The notes under the pieces: model-generated
The model's input: the letters and a program-made list of their open reading frames with translations, nothing else
Database searches by the model: none
What the model was told of the DNA's origin: nothing
Part shown: piece after piece, positions 20,192 through 31,383 of the stretch
How positions within the stretch are numbered: the first letter of the stretch is position 1
Layout of the letters: the number at the start of each line of letters is the position of its first letter
Program-made: the position numbers and the translations under genes
Assembly (NCBI GenBank): GCA_037447655.1
Contig: JBBHKE010001320.1
Span: 48,239-112,238 of the forward strand
DNA from: Zygnema cylindricum
Taxonomy: Eukaryota; Streptophyta; Zygnematophyceae; Zygnematales; Zygnemataceae
DNA: 64,000 bases
Direction: 5' to 3'

Positions 20192-21427
20192 CTCAGTCCA
20201 CTATGGAGGCTGAATACATGGCTTCCTGTGCTGGAACCAAAGAATTAATGTGGGTTAAATCTCTCCTTGAAGAACTTGGGTTCATGAAGTCTGGAACTCA
20301 AAATGTTTTTTGTGATAATTAAGTTGCTATCTCTATTGCAGCTAATCCGAAACATCATTTCAAAGCTTAACATATGGATATTAGACTAAGCTTTGTCAGA
20401 GAGAAGGTAGAAAATAAAATAATTAAACTGGTTCATAAAACTGATAGAGAAATGATTGCAGACATGATGACAAAACCAGTGCCTTCCCCTAAGTTGATTT
20501 TTTGTAGAGAAAACTGTGGATTAAAATTAAAAAGTGACTAGGAATTAAGGGGAGTGTTGAAAAGAGGTAAGTAATAGTTCACTTCTCGAATTTATTTCCA
20601 CTTTTAAGAGAGAGAGTGAGGATCATAGGCACGCCATGGCTGCCGCGATATTTAGAAAGTGGCAGATTTAGAAGTAAAGGATATTTTACCAAAATGGTGC
20701 CTAGCTCCAGATTTGAACTTGGATCAGCAAACCACTATGCAGTCGTGCGTCTTATACACTAAGGCGTTATCGAAACGATACACGTGACCGGTTTCAAAAA
20801 TATATAAACATTAACGCGACAGCTAATTAACAACAGACTAACCAAAAGGAGTAATTCATACATGTAAGCTAATCTAAACCGTGTAAAATATGTTTTGATC
20901 GGACGGCCAACATTATAGCCGCCACGCGAAGTGAGGTTTTGGCGGCATACAAAGATAGCGTCGCGCGGTGCCACGTGGCGCCACATTATTTGATACCGAA
21001 GAAGATGGGAGGAGGAACCATGGCTCTCGATTTGACAGGTGTCACCTTGTAGACCTTGTAGTACAATGGTTGTACAATAAGTACATCACCCATTGTACCT
21101 TCTTGTACTATATAGTGTTTCTTTTGGACTAGGGTTTAGTAGTAGGTAGTCGTTAGTAGGCAGACCAAGACTTAGTGAAATTTAGGGACCTCTCTCTAAG
21201 AGAGCTTGTAACTATAAAGGTCATCTTTGACCAGCCATAACTTACTGCTCAGGGGAGCAAATTCAGTGATTCTTTTTGCGTTTTACTCAGGGGAGTCTTG
21301 TCCTCACAAGGGTGAGGGTGGTCAGAATCGGCGCTTATTCAGCGGGAAAGTGGAAGGGGCAAATATTATCCTAGAGGCTTTACATATGCTGCTCATTCTG
21401 TGGGTCAATGGAGACCACAGAATTTCA
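20192..21427 (+). mobile_element. copia-3: RNase H end plus 3' LTR of the copia-2 family
   Basis: The fragment starts inside RNase H (QSTMEAEYMASCAGTKELM), runs to the domain end with two in-frame stops (after VFCDN and after HHFKA), then a polypurine tract (AATTAAGGGGAG) and an LTR at 20555-21427 that begins TGTTGAAAAG and ends AGAATTTCA. Everything 5' of RNase H is missing, so it is a truncated copy. The N gap just upstream may hide part of it. Confidence 0.9.
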
Positions 21428-22660
21428 ATAGATTTTGATACAATTACGATACTTTCATTCATACATCATCAGCGGAAGCAATCAAATTTCAGTCACCATA
21501 AAATCACAGATAAGAATATGGATCTCAACTGAATAGAATTTTACATTCAATCAAAATTTTACAAGTCCTATCCTGATAATAAAAAAACTACTTTACACGA
21601 CTCCTAATGTACTTCTTGCCAACAGAAAACATCGTGAAAGTTCTCTGAAAATTCACTAAGTTAAGAAAACACTGAAAATTGGCGCAGTCCACAAACGGAC
21701 GTGCGCCGTACAAGACATATTGGCGCGCGGTACCAAACACACTACGCCTAACAAAATGACCAAAAGTAATCGAAACTGTAACTGCACAATAAATGTGCGT
21801 GACACCAAAAGTTCGACGCATTAAATAACCGCTGAACCGTACAGGACCAAAGCTACAGTATGTAGACGTAACAACATTGAAACAGCCAACTGAAACTAAA
21901 ACGGAACATAAACTGAATCAAAACGTAACTGGACCGCGATTCACACATTGAATCCTAATTGTCCATTAGGACATTGCATAAAAGAAATTGGACATCGGAT
22001 ATTTGACATTACACGTAGAAAAAGTTGACATTGGACAATGGACATTTATAAACCTGGCACGAAGAAATCGGACATTGTAGGTTCAACAAATGTTTATTAA
22101 AACAATGCACATTTGAAATCGGACACTGGACGTAAGACATTGGACATTGAAAACTGGACATTTGAGATATTTAACAGAAATCAATTGAACAAAGTGGATT
22201 TTACACTGGCCATTGGACATGTTAAATGAGAAATTGGAAACTGGAAATTGGAGGTTGGACATTGTCTATTAAAACATTGTACATTCGAAATCGGACATTG
22301 TACATTGAAAAGAATAGCATAAAAGAAAAAGTAGAAAGAAACCAGTGTTACGTACCAACAAACAAAAAGAAGTAAAAAGTAGGTACCATACTGACAATCT
22401 CTTTTTCAAAACTTTTCTCCATAGCTTTTGTCATTACTACAACTGGTTTTGACTTTACTACAACTGGTTTTGTCTTTACTACAACTGTCCGTTTAACACC
22501 CTAGAAAGAACATTGTATATCTCGACTAACAAATTTTTTTTTCAACAAATGAAAGTTCTAAAAAAGTTTATGTACTATTTTTTTCATCTAACAATTTTAC
22601 TACATTTACATACCCCAAGAATGTCATCACATATGAAAAAAAACACACGATTGTCTCGTT
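21428..22660. other. Intergenic with degenerate GGACATT repeats
   Basis: No gene seen. From about 21955 to 22315 the motif (T)TGGACATT/GGACATTG recurs at irregular spacing. At 22440-22495 a 22-bp unit around TTTACTACAACTGGTTTTG is present about three times. Confidence 0.6.
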
Positions 22661-22671
22661 TGTTTGCTAGT

Positions 22672-22908
22672 TAGAGAGAGAAGGATAAATGGGGAGATGG
22701 ATAGAAGGAGAGAGGGAGAGGAAGAGGGAGAGGGAGAGGGAGAGAGAGGGAGAAGAAGAGAGAGGGAGAGGGAGAGAGAGAGGGCGAGACAGGGAGAGAG
22801 GGAGAGGAGTGGGAGGGGGAGTGGGAGAGGGGAGAGGGAGGGAGGGATAGTGGGGGAGAGGAGGAGAGGAAAGAGGGAGAGAGGGAGAGGGGGAGAGAGG
22901 AGGAAATA
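22672..22908 (+). repeat. Purine-rich (GAGAGG)n tract
   Basis: About 235 bp of almost pure A/G, mainly GAGGGAGAGG and GAGAGA units. Open frames on either strand here are low-complexity artefacts. Confidence 0.95.
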
Positions 22909-23768
22909 TGAAACCTTTGTCAACACACTTTTGCCGTTATTTGGAATATACATCACGAAATCTCGACATCAATGTTTATTTGTTTTATATGAACCTAGAT
23001 CTTTACTCGTATTCTCGTTCAAATTTTCTTCAGCGGTCATTTCTAACAGTTCTCTCGGTGGGCTCGAGGGACTTTCCATCTCAGGTTTCCCTGTCAACAT
23101 AATCACAAGCTCGATTTAGAGCAGTTTTTTTTTTTTTTTTTGGGTTCTTTTCAGGTTCTTTTTTAAGTTATTTTTTAGTTATTTTTTAGTTATTTTTTAG
23201 GTTGTTGGCTTTTGTAGATTTTTGTAGGTTTTTGTTTAGTTTTTTTGGGTTACTTTAGTTTTTTTCAGGTTTTCTTTTGAAGTGTTCATTAGGAATTTTT
23301 TTGTTAATGTTGGTCCACACTATTAGTAAAGATGTGTATCTGAAGTTTTTGTCCAAAGGCAAATAGGTTAAAACGTCTGGACTTAAGTTAATAAGGAGCA
23401 AATTGTACCACTAGTTGTAAATCGTAATAGTAACAAAACAACGAACTTGCAAAGATGAACCACACTAATAACAGTGACAGGAGACTGAATGACCATGACG
23501 AATTTAGTCGCATCAAATTCCGATATAATTTTTTTAGAGGTACAGAAAAACATTGACGGTTTACGGACAAAATCCGGTATTGAACATTTTACCAAATTAA
23601 CCAATGAGAGATGGCCCATTCAGAAACTGAACCGTTTCCGTACCCTCCCCTCTCCCCCTCCTCTCCCTCCCTAGTTGGAGCCTACATGCCTAACAAATTC
23701 AAGAACCCTGAAGAACTTAGCATACGCATAAAAAACGGATAAAACCACAAAAAACCATATGCAACTTT
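22909..23768. other. Downstream flank with T-rich repeats, no gene
   Basis: Contains a T-rich segment (23125-23290) with TTATTTTTTAG repeated at least three times. No coding sequence recognised. It lies 3' of the SABRE/KIP end and may include its 3' UTR. Confidence 0.5.
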
Positions 23769-25141
23769 TTAATCACCTTTGTGTCGTCCTGACGGAAGTC
23801 GCGACATCATTATCGACTTTTTCCGAGTCAAAAATTCTTTCGTTTTTGCCATTGCTCCTCCTCCTCCCTCTCTTCCATCTTTGCTGCCGACACTGTTTCC
23901 CGGACTCCCTCCCTCTCCATCACTCCCTTCCCTTTGATGATGTGTCCCTTCAGTGAGAGTTTTCAAAAACGAAGCTTTCATTTTCCTTTTTTGCGAATTA
24001 AAAATTCCTCGTATTGATGAAACAAAACCTTCTCCAGCTCTATCCGATTGTTTTTGAATTCTTTTCATAAAAACTCCCGCATGTCCATGATGAACTGGTA
24101 GACTTCCCACGGAAGAAGCGTCACTTCCTGTCTCACTCTCACTATCACTCTCCTCCTCACTTTGGGGAAGAGGACTAGGCTGGCTTCGATCAGTAAATTT
24201 GGAGCCCTGAAAAAAACGCCCAAATATATTGTTATTTATGATTATTATCATCTTCATTATTACTAATATAACTATTACTATCATCATCATTATCATGAAC
24301 GTTACCATTCGTTTTCTTCTCCTTATTCCCCTCCCTCTCCTCCTCCTCCGCTTTCTTCTTATTACAATTAATTTTTTTATCATTAAAGAAAGACTGAATG
24401 GAGAAGAAGAGAGAGACGAAAAAGAGAAACAGTAAAAGATGAAAAGACAAGGGGAGAGGAAAGAGAGGAAAGAGGATAGAAACGAGAGGAGGAAATACTT
24501 AATGGAGAAAATGAGAGGGAAGAAATAAATCAAAGGTGAAAGAAGGAAAGAATAATGACAAGGGGAGAGAGAAAAGAGAAGAGAGATCAAGTGGGAGTCT
24601 CATATTTTTGCAGCTTGAAAAAATCACTAATTACGAAAATGATGCAACTGCAAAAAAAAAAGCAACAAACCTTCAAAAAAAAAAGGGTATCAGGAGAAAG
24701 GAAGGGAGAGAGAAGAGAAAATGAAAAGAGAGGAAAAGGAAGAACAATCTCATACGATAATATTCTCATCCCTACAGGGTCATTCTCATGTTTGCCTTCA
24801 ATACCACACTGAAACAGGACAGAAAGTAGACAAAATTAGTGCTAGTTTGTTCTATTTTTTTTTCTTTAATGGAATCTAAACTCAAACAATTGACTCAAAT
24901 TTTATGCAATCGACTCAAATTTCAACAAATAAGGGGTATTTTTTTGTTTTTTTTTTGTTTTTGAAGCACCAACCTGCATACCCGCGACGGATTTCAAAAC
25001 TCCCCAAATGACATGTTTTTTGATTTTCCCAAAAAGTTTTCTCCAAGTTCCCGTATACTCGCTCCGCGAGAAAGTATCCGTTAAAAGTCGAAGATCAGAA
25101 ACGGAATAACGGGCTCCTTCATATGTCACGAGGAGCTCCAC
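23769..25141 (-). CDS. SABRE/KINKY POLLEN-like protein, last two exons only
   Basis: Exon 24974-25141 (56 codons) begins VELLVTYEGARYSVSDLRLL and includes EYTGTWRKLFGKIKKHVIWG and VLKSVAGMQ. A 767-bp GT-AG intron follows, then exon 23769-24206 (145 residues) starting GSKFTDR, with acidic/Ser-rich sequence, GEGFVSSIRGIFNSQKRK and a basic tail ending GRHKGD. This order matches the extreme C-terminus of plant SABRE and KINKY POLLEN, bridge-like lipid transfer proteins (Apt1/FMP27/BLTP2 group) that act at ER-plasma membrane contacts and affect cell expansion and division. Family members exceed 2000 residues; only about 201 are here. No upstream exon is recognisable between 25142 and the WRKY start at 25962, nor elsewhere on this strand in the window. 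It may be a gene fragment, or a gene with a very large intron. Intact splice sites and frame argue that it is not old debris. Confidence 0.8.
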
Positions 25142-25961
25142 CTGCAACAAATATTTATACAATACCTATAAATCATATTTATACATTATCTATCAATCAA
25201 CAAAATGTTTATGGCGCTTTATAGGAAAATGTTGAAATGGACTAATAACGACTTTGTAAACACAGAGTTTAAAGAAAAAAAAAAGGAAATTGGTATAGTT
25301 TGAAAAAAGAATAACAGGTAAATGAAGAAACAGGCAGAGATAAAAGTAAAGGACCTGATAAACAAAAGAACGGAAATACAAATAAAGAACAAAAATACAA
25401 ATGATCGAGAGAAAGATAAACAAGGAACAGATTAAAGTGAAAATAGAGAAACACATAGACATAAGAACAGATAAACAAGCCAAAAGAGAGAAACTAAAGA
25501 GAGGACATAGAGAGAAAGAGTAGTGAGAAAGTGAGGAAGTAGAGAGAGAAAGTGGGGAGACAGAGAGGAATTCGGAAGAAGGAGAGGAAATAGAGAGAAA
25601 GAGAGGCCCATGCTGCCTTCACTAACTGACAAAGTGGAAATTTTTGTCTTTTTTTCGCAGAGAACCAGAAAACTAAAAAAAAAAAGGAAAATTTCTCAGC
25701 TACCACTCAGATATTCAAATTCCCCAGTCCTCTATTTTCTCAACGGAATTTTTTTACAGAAGAATTTTCAAAGGAACCTCAATATTCAAAAATATTCAGC
25801 GGAAACTTTTCATCATTTTTAGAATCTCTCGCTCTATCTCGTACGGAAACAGTTGAACTTCAACAGCTTTTATATCTCTTTCGACAGAAAAAATAATCGC
25901 TCTTTTACAAAAATCGTCGAAGAGAAACCGTTCGAACGAACATTTTTAACGGAAAATAGCG
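25142..25961. other. Spacer between divergent SABRE/KIP end and WRKY gene
   Basis: No SABRE/KIP exon found on the minus strand. The minus strand is CT-rich around 25490-25610, opposite GA-rich sequence on the plus strand. The segment just before 25962 probably holds the WRKY promoter and 5' UTR; no TATA box or W-box could be placed with confidence. Confidence 0.5.
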
Positions 25962-28202
25962 ATGAGTATGGACGTAGAGCCCCCGAGTGCCGAGGCTACC
26001 ACTGCTGCTGTGACGTCACAGCAGCTACAGTACGAAAGTCCCGGACGGCATGATGATGTCAGCGGAGGCAGTTCTCCACCGTCCTCCCGGGACGGAGGAG
26101 GAGAGGAAGGAGATAGTCCGGAAAAGCGCCAGAAAATGAAAAACAGGTACTTTTTTTGGCATTTTTCTGAGGGACATTCTTTGGTAACTTATTGGGCATA
26201 CTAAAAAGTTTCGGTGGAAAGCAGAAATGTCCTTTTTTTTGTAAGTCTGTTTTGATTTAGGAGAATATAGAATCATGTTGGTGGTCCTGTATGGGTGAGA
26301 TGGGGATAAGTCACGAAGTACAAATAGGTGAGGAGCGTGAAAGAGGCATTCTAATAATGTTTTTCTTTTTTTCAGAAGGCGAAAATCTCGGCGTCGTTTG
26401 GACATCCCAAATGACGGCTGTCTATGGCAAAAATATGGGCAAAAGCACATCAAAGGAACCACTATTATAAGGTATTTTTATACTCAGTTCCGTAAATTGT
26501 CTCTCCTGCACTTTCTTTCTTTTCGTTTTCTTATGTATGATGGTTAAAAATCCCTTTGTTTTTGTACTTTTTTGTGAAATTCTTGGCAGTTATTTTGAAA
26601 ACTTGTTTTCTGCAGTGTAATGAAAGTTTTTTCATGTATGTGATTTCGATTTTGTGCTCTAGAAATGCGAATCCTTATAGCATTTCCTATTTTACGTTTA
26701 GTGAAAAATATGAATGCGGAGTTCAAATTCTATTCTGCTTGCTTTTTTTGAATGTGATCCTTTGTCCACAAATAGATTACACCGCCTTAATTCAATCGTA
26801 CTTTTTCTAAATTGTTTTGTTTTGTGTATTTTTTTTTTCCTTTTTTTCTATTTGCAGATACTACTACAAATGCAGTTTATTTAAAGATGCCCACTGTCCC
26901 GGAAAACGGACAGTCGAATACCACAAAGAAGACCCCAACACTCTCCATATTCAGTACCCGGAAAAACACAACCATCAATTAGTTTTACCCATTCCTCCTC
27001 GAAAAAAAATCGCAAAGATACTTTTAAACCAATCAGGGAATGCCACAATGGTCCCATCCATTCACCGATTTTTGTCTCCAACTAATGCAAGTTGCTCAAA
27101 TTCTTCATTTCAAAGTGCCCCAATTTTCGAAGAAGATCCTTCACTGACGAATATTCGTGAGAGGAATAGCGTTAGGAATGACGTAATCCCCGTCGTGGAA
27201 CAGATTGAAAACCGATACGGGATTTATAACAGAAATAAGTATGGGATCGATAGCCGAACAGGGAATATGACTGAAAGTGGGAGCAGGAAGGAGTGTGGAA
27301 ATGAAAACATTAATCAAAATATGAACATTTACGGAAACGAAAACAATTCAGGGATAGTAGGAAACATGGATAATTGCAGAATTGGAAACCTTACGGAAAA
27401 CAATGAAGGGATTGTAGGAAACATGAACAACTGCGGAATTGGAAACGGAATAGAAATTGGAAACAGACACGGAAACGGAAACGTAGCATGTGAATCCATG
27501 GCATTCAGCAATACAGAATGTCCCTTAGGAAACCTCGGACAAGAAGAGGTAATAATTTTGCCTCCTGGAAACGCTTTGGAGATGGAAAACTCGAATGATT
27601 CAACGTTAAAAGATCAATGGTTCTATCAGAGAGCAGTTTCTGGATTGGATAATTTGATAATGATGGAATTGATCCGCGCAAAAATCCGCGAGGCAGAACA
27701 GGCAGCTGCGTCCGAAAATCGCAACAGTAACTTAACGGAAATGGTCTCAACGGAAATGGTTTCAACGGAAAATGTTCAAACTGGAAATGTCCAAATGCAA
27801 AGTTTTCCAGTGGGAAATGTTCCGATGGAAAAAAATCCGTTGGAAAATGTTGCATGGAACAGGGAGGAGGGAAGAAGGCAAATGAGGGTAGAAGAACAGG
27901 ATCAATCGAGGGAAAATGCCATTTCTACAAACTTTCCCGGTTTCCATGCTCCCGACGACAGTGTAGTTTTGGCGAATGAGACGAGGAGCGCCGAGGTTAG
28001 GGTTGATCCTTTCTCTCTTCTGGGAGGAAGAGACACTCTGAAAGTGGCTGATTTTGCAGATGTTCCGGAAGACTTTTTTTGGGAAAATCCACAAAGGTTA
28101 ACTTCTCCGTTGACTCAGGATCCACCGAACGAAACGGATTACGAGGATCCATGGACGCTGATCAGTAACTTTGGGTTTGGGGAGGATGGAATGGAATTTT
28201 AG
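25962..28202 (+). CDS. Atypical WRKY transcription factor (WQKYGQK)
   Basis: Three exons: 25962-26146, 26376-26471 and 26858-28202, with GT-AG introns, both phase 2, giving 541 residues. A single WRKY domain spans about residues 70-135. Its DNA-contacting strand reads WQKYGQK (79-85) rather than WRKYGQK. Zinc ligands are C99, C107, H131 and H133, so the finger is C-x7-C-x23-H-x-H: C-x7-C and x23 as in group III, but H-x-H as in groups I and II. The second intron splits the Arg codon before YYYKC, the conserved R-type intron of plant WRKY genes. A basic stretch (RRRKSRRR) just before the domain is a likely nuclear signal. The long C-terminal part is Asn/Gly-rich, then Glu-rich, with short repeats (GIVGNM, GNGI, MVSTE) and an acidic end, plausible as an activation region. 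WRKY proteins bind W-box DNA in the nucleus; altered WRKY motifs can shift affinity. AATAAA at 28216 may be the polyadenylation signal. Confidence 0.9.
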
Positions 28203-29059
28203 TTCAGGTTATGGAAATAAAATCTGAAACTGTATAGGGAAAGACAGTAAAAAATTTGCAAGGTTTTAAAGTTTTTAAAATAGTTTTTTTTAGTTTTCAG
28301 GGCCTCTTATAGAATGCCTTGCGGACGTACATTCATAGTTCTCTCGAACTAGGCTTTATGAGTAAATTGAAAAGGGTTTAGAAAGATATTTATGAGTGAT
28401 TTATGATCATTTTTAGGTTTTTCTACTTATAAGTTTTCTTAGGGTTTGACCCTGCGAAGAGCATAGGTGGAAAAGAAAAAAAAAATCTCAAACAGAGCCA
28501 AAAACTTACTATATTTTTGTCTTTTTTTTGTGATTGGAAATTTAACACAAGTTTTCAATTCACAAAAAGAGTTTATATACAGAGTTGGCTAATATTTTGA
28601 AAAAAAAAGAGGTAGAAGTTGAGAGGTTGAGGTAGAAGAGGTCTATACTTTTAGGTATTTTTATGTGGATAATCAGGCTAGAAAATCAGAAAAATAGGGA
28701 CAATGTGAGGTTTATATCATTCTCTTACTCCCTTTTGCCACTTCATAAAGGGAAATAAAAAAAGAAAACAGGCATTTGAATGACAGAGATATTTTATTCG
28801 TTTTGTTTTACAGAAATGTTTTGTTCGTTCTGTTTCAGTTCCACTTTTTACGGACGATAAACTTCATAATGGTAGTTTTATAAGCAAGTGTGGAGTGTGT
28901 CATTGTTGTGGATTGCATTTCAGGACTCAAAAGAAAAGTAGGTATGAATTTGATTTCAAATCCTATTTTTGAAATGGAATTTAAATCTTAGCACTGAATT
29001 AAAATCTTAATTCAAACTTAACTAACATTCAGAAAGGTACAGTATTTGTGCTGGTTTAT
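28203..29059. other. WRKY 3' flank, no further gene
   Basis: AATAAA at 28216-28221 lies 14 bases after the stop and may act in 3'-end formation. The rest is AT-rich with poly-A/T runs and no coding frame. Confidence 0.5.
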
Positions 29060-30179
29060 GAGATGCAGTGTTGCATAGATATCGAGATCGACTTCGATAT
29101 ATCGTAGTACCGATATACCATGATATCAAGAAGTTCAAACCGATATTCATCCTCTTTGCAACAACATCTCGATATCTAAATGATCGCTACAGTACAGTAC
29201 AGTACATCAACGTACAGTACGGTAAAGTAGAGTACAGTACATGTATTTGTACAATTTTGGTAGTTTAGGTGTAAGGGTGCGTCTCTGTGTGCTTAAGTAA
29301 GGGTTTTTTTCTGTCGTTTTCTTGTAAAACTTAGAGCCGTACCGCGTAAGTTTCAACCGTACAATAAAATAGAAAAAAGGAGAAGTACATTTTGCGTCAT
29401 CATCGAATTTAAAATGTACTACACGTTGTCGTCTTGTGTTTTTCGACCCACTTCGACGACAAAAAACGTCATCTTCAACCTTATCGTTAAAATACAGGGG
29501 CGATGTGTTTTAAAATTAGGGATTTTCGATAAACAAATAGGAACACGTATTCGCAGGTGTAATGTTTTGTACAAAAAAATCAAACGATTTCAAGCGACGT
29601 GGAAGTGTACACGATTCGCTATGTTTTGTCCGTTTTTGTTTAATACGACAAAGAGAAGTATACAGTTTGTTTTGTTTTGTCCGTTTCCTTCCGGTACGGA
29701 TTTTTTTTTTGCAGGGGTCTCAAGGTTCCGATGCCATTTCACGTCGAGCCGACAATAGACGCAAAGTCAAAACGCATCTTCTTCAACCGTGAAACGGCAC
29801 AGGCTGGAGGGCGGGTAGGTCTACAATGTCACGAAAAGTCACGCGACGTCACAAGCAGCTACGAAAAATGACGTGGGCCATCACAGATTGTAGACGTTGA
29901 CAGCCGTCACGGGCATTGTCGACGTGTACAATCGTCACGCCCTAAGTGACAATTTCGTTTGGTACACATAGGGACACCCGAAATCCGGGTCCGCCGGATC
30001 TGCGCTAAAAAACAAAAAAAAATCTCTAAGTTTGAAATACATAGAGACGCACCCTAAGAAATAACGGGATTTTTGGAATGTGTTCAGCTGTACGAAAAAC
30101 ACGGGATTAAGACTGTACGAAATGCATGGACATATTTGTGACACCACAATATCGCGATCGATATAGTGCAATACATCTC
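29060..30179. repeat. Possible large inverted-repeat element rich in CGATATATCG
   Basis: The left end GAGATGCAGTGTTGCATAGA and the complement of the right end (GAGATGTATTGCACTATATC) are similar but imperfect, and CGATAT motifs cluster at both ends. It surrounds another inverted-repeat element at 29274-30055. Target-site duplication not seen. Confidence 0.35.
29274..30055. repeat. MITE-like element with AGGGTGCGTCTCT ends
   Basis: The left end AGGGTGCGTCTCTGTGT and the right end ACATAGAGACGCACCCT form a 17-bp inverted repeat with one mismatch. Flanks are TA on the left and AA on the right, compatible with a decayed TA duplication. No transposase frame. Confidence 0.6.
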
Positions 30180-30294
30180 GTTCGATATCACGTTTGTCGA
30201 GAACCTAGAAAAAGTACATTTTTTACCGGCAAAAACAATGCGATTTTGATATGATTACCTGCGGTTATAGGCATTGTAGGGTACAGGCACAGTA

Positions 30295-31156
30295 CACCGT
30301 GAATCGCTATTAGTGTTAATGTTTTTTTCGCCACTTCAAACATCTTTAATCCGTACACATTTGTCGGATTTATGGTCTGACGGTTGCAATTGAAAGGTAA
30401 GATTCTCAACTTCCAATTGGCGGTCTCAAATTGAAAATCGGACAAGTGTGTACGGAAAAAAGATGTTTAAAGCATAGTTCAAAAGTAGGTGAAAGTAGGC
30501 CCATACAGTATGCCTATTGTATGCAAAACATACAATATGCCCTTAAGACCCATATTGTATTGGTCGAAAAATGAAAAAAAAGGTTAAGAGGGTTGAGTTG
30601 CACATCGATCGATAGAGAATTAAACGGCATGTCTAAATTTTGAAAAAAAATCGGACAAAAAATATTTTTCCTGTGAATTTTGAGGTGTTTTTTATTTCAA
30701 CCGTCAGATTTCGACGATCGGACGGTCGCTAATCAAAGTAGCGATCTTAAGAAGATCACATGAAAAACCCATAACACAACTTACGATAGGACAATTTGTC
30801 ATATTAGCGTCTGCAATTTTAAAGGCCACACTAAATAAAGCCTCAAATTGACCAACCAGGTTGCCCGTCCGCGTTTTTTTTTTTTTCCGGGTTTTTTTTC
30901 CGGCGGAATGTCATCCTACGCCGCGTCAGTTCGCTAAAAAATTTCGTCAGGTGGCGTGCGCTGTACTATGATCATACGTCATATTCGTACGATCGTACAA
31001 GAGTGTCCGCAACTCACACCCATACAATATGCCTACTCTACGCGAGTTTAGTGCCAAGTTTTGTGCGCCTACCAAAGGCCTACCATAAAAACGCCTACTT
31101 TTGAACTATGGTTTAAAGTGGCGGAAAAATATTAACGCTAATAGCGATTCGCGGTG
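30295..31156. mobile_element. TA-flanked CACCG-family MITE, split by a family H insertion
   Basis: The left end CACCGTGAATCGCTATTAG and the complement of the right end (CACCGCGAATCGCTATTAG) form an inverted repeat of about 46 bp that continues through GCCACTT(T/C)AAAC. Flanking dinucleotides are TA on both sides. A complete family H MITE (30473-31110) lies inside. Removing that copy and one 8-bp duplication would leave an element of about 215 bp, close to the copies at 56504 and 63794. Confidence 0.85.
30473..31110. mobile_element. hAT-like MITE, family H, copy 2
   Basis: Ends are CATAGTTCAAAAGTAGG and its complement, with a perfect 8-bp duplication GTTTAAAG on both sides. It is inverted relative to copy 1. 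It carries an interior block of about 85 bp (GGTCAATTTGAGG region, seen on the minus strand) that copy 1 lacks but copy 4 shares. Confidence 0.93.
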
Positions 31157-31383
31157 TACTGTACTGTACTGTAGTTCCCTGTAGGGTTTTGTTTCGCCGT
31201 ACACAAAATATCGTACGAGTTCTTTACATTTTTGGCGGTGGAAAGTTTTCTTCGCGGACAACCGGCCATGGACTTTGCGAGCCTAGTTCCGTGTAATTAC
31301 ATTGAAGTTCTATGAAAATATAACAGCTATAACGGTTAACTGCCAAAATAACAGGATACATAGAACGGTATTTGCGTCAGAAC

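Noticed and set aside
22627-23119. Open frames across the GAGAGG tract
   Set aside because: Low-complexity Arg/Glu/Gly or Leu/Ser/Pro sequence caused by the purine tract; no start context or homology.
25193-25706. Minus-strand frames that might be upstream SABRE/KIP exons
   Set aside because: They read as Leu/Ser/Phe-rich low complexity with no similarity to the family and no matching splice phases.
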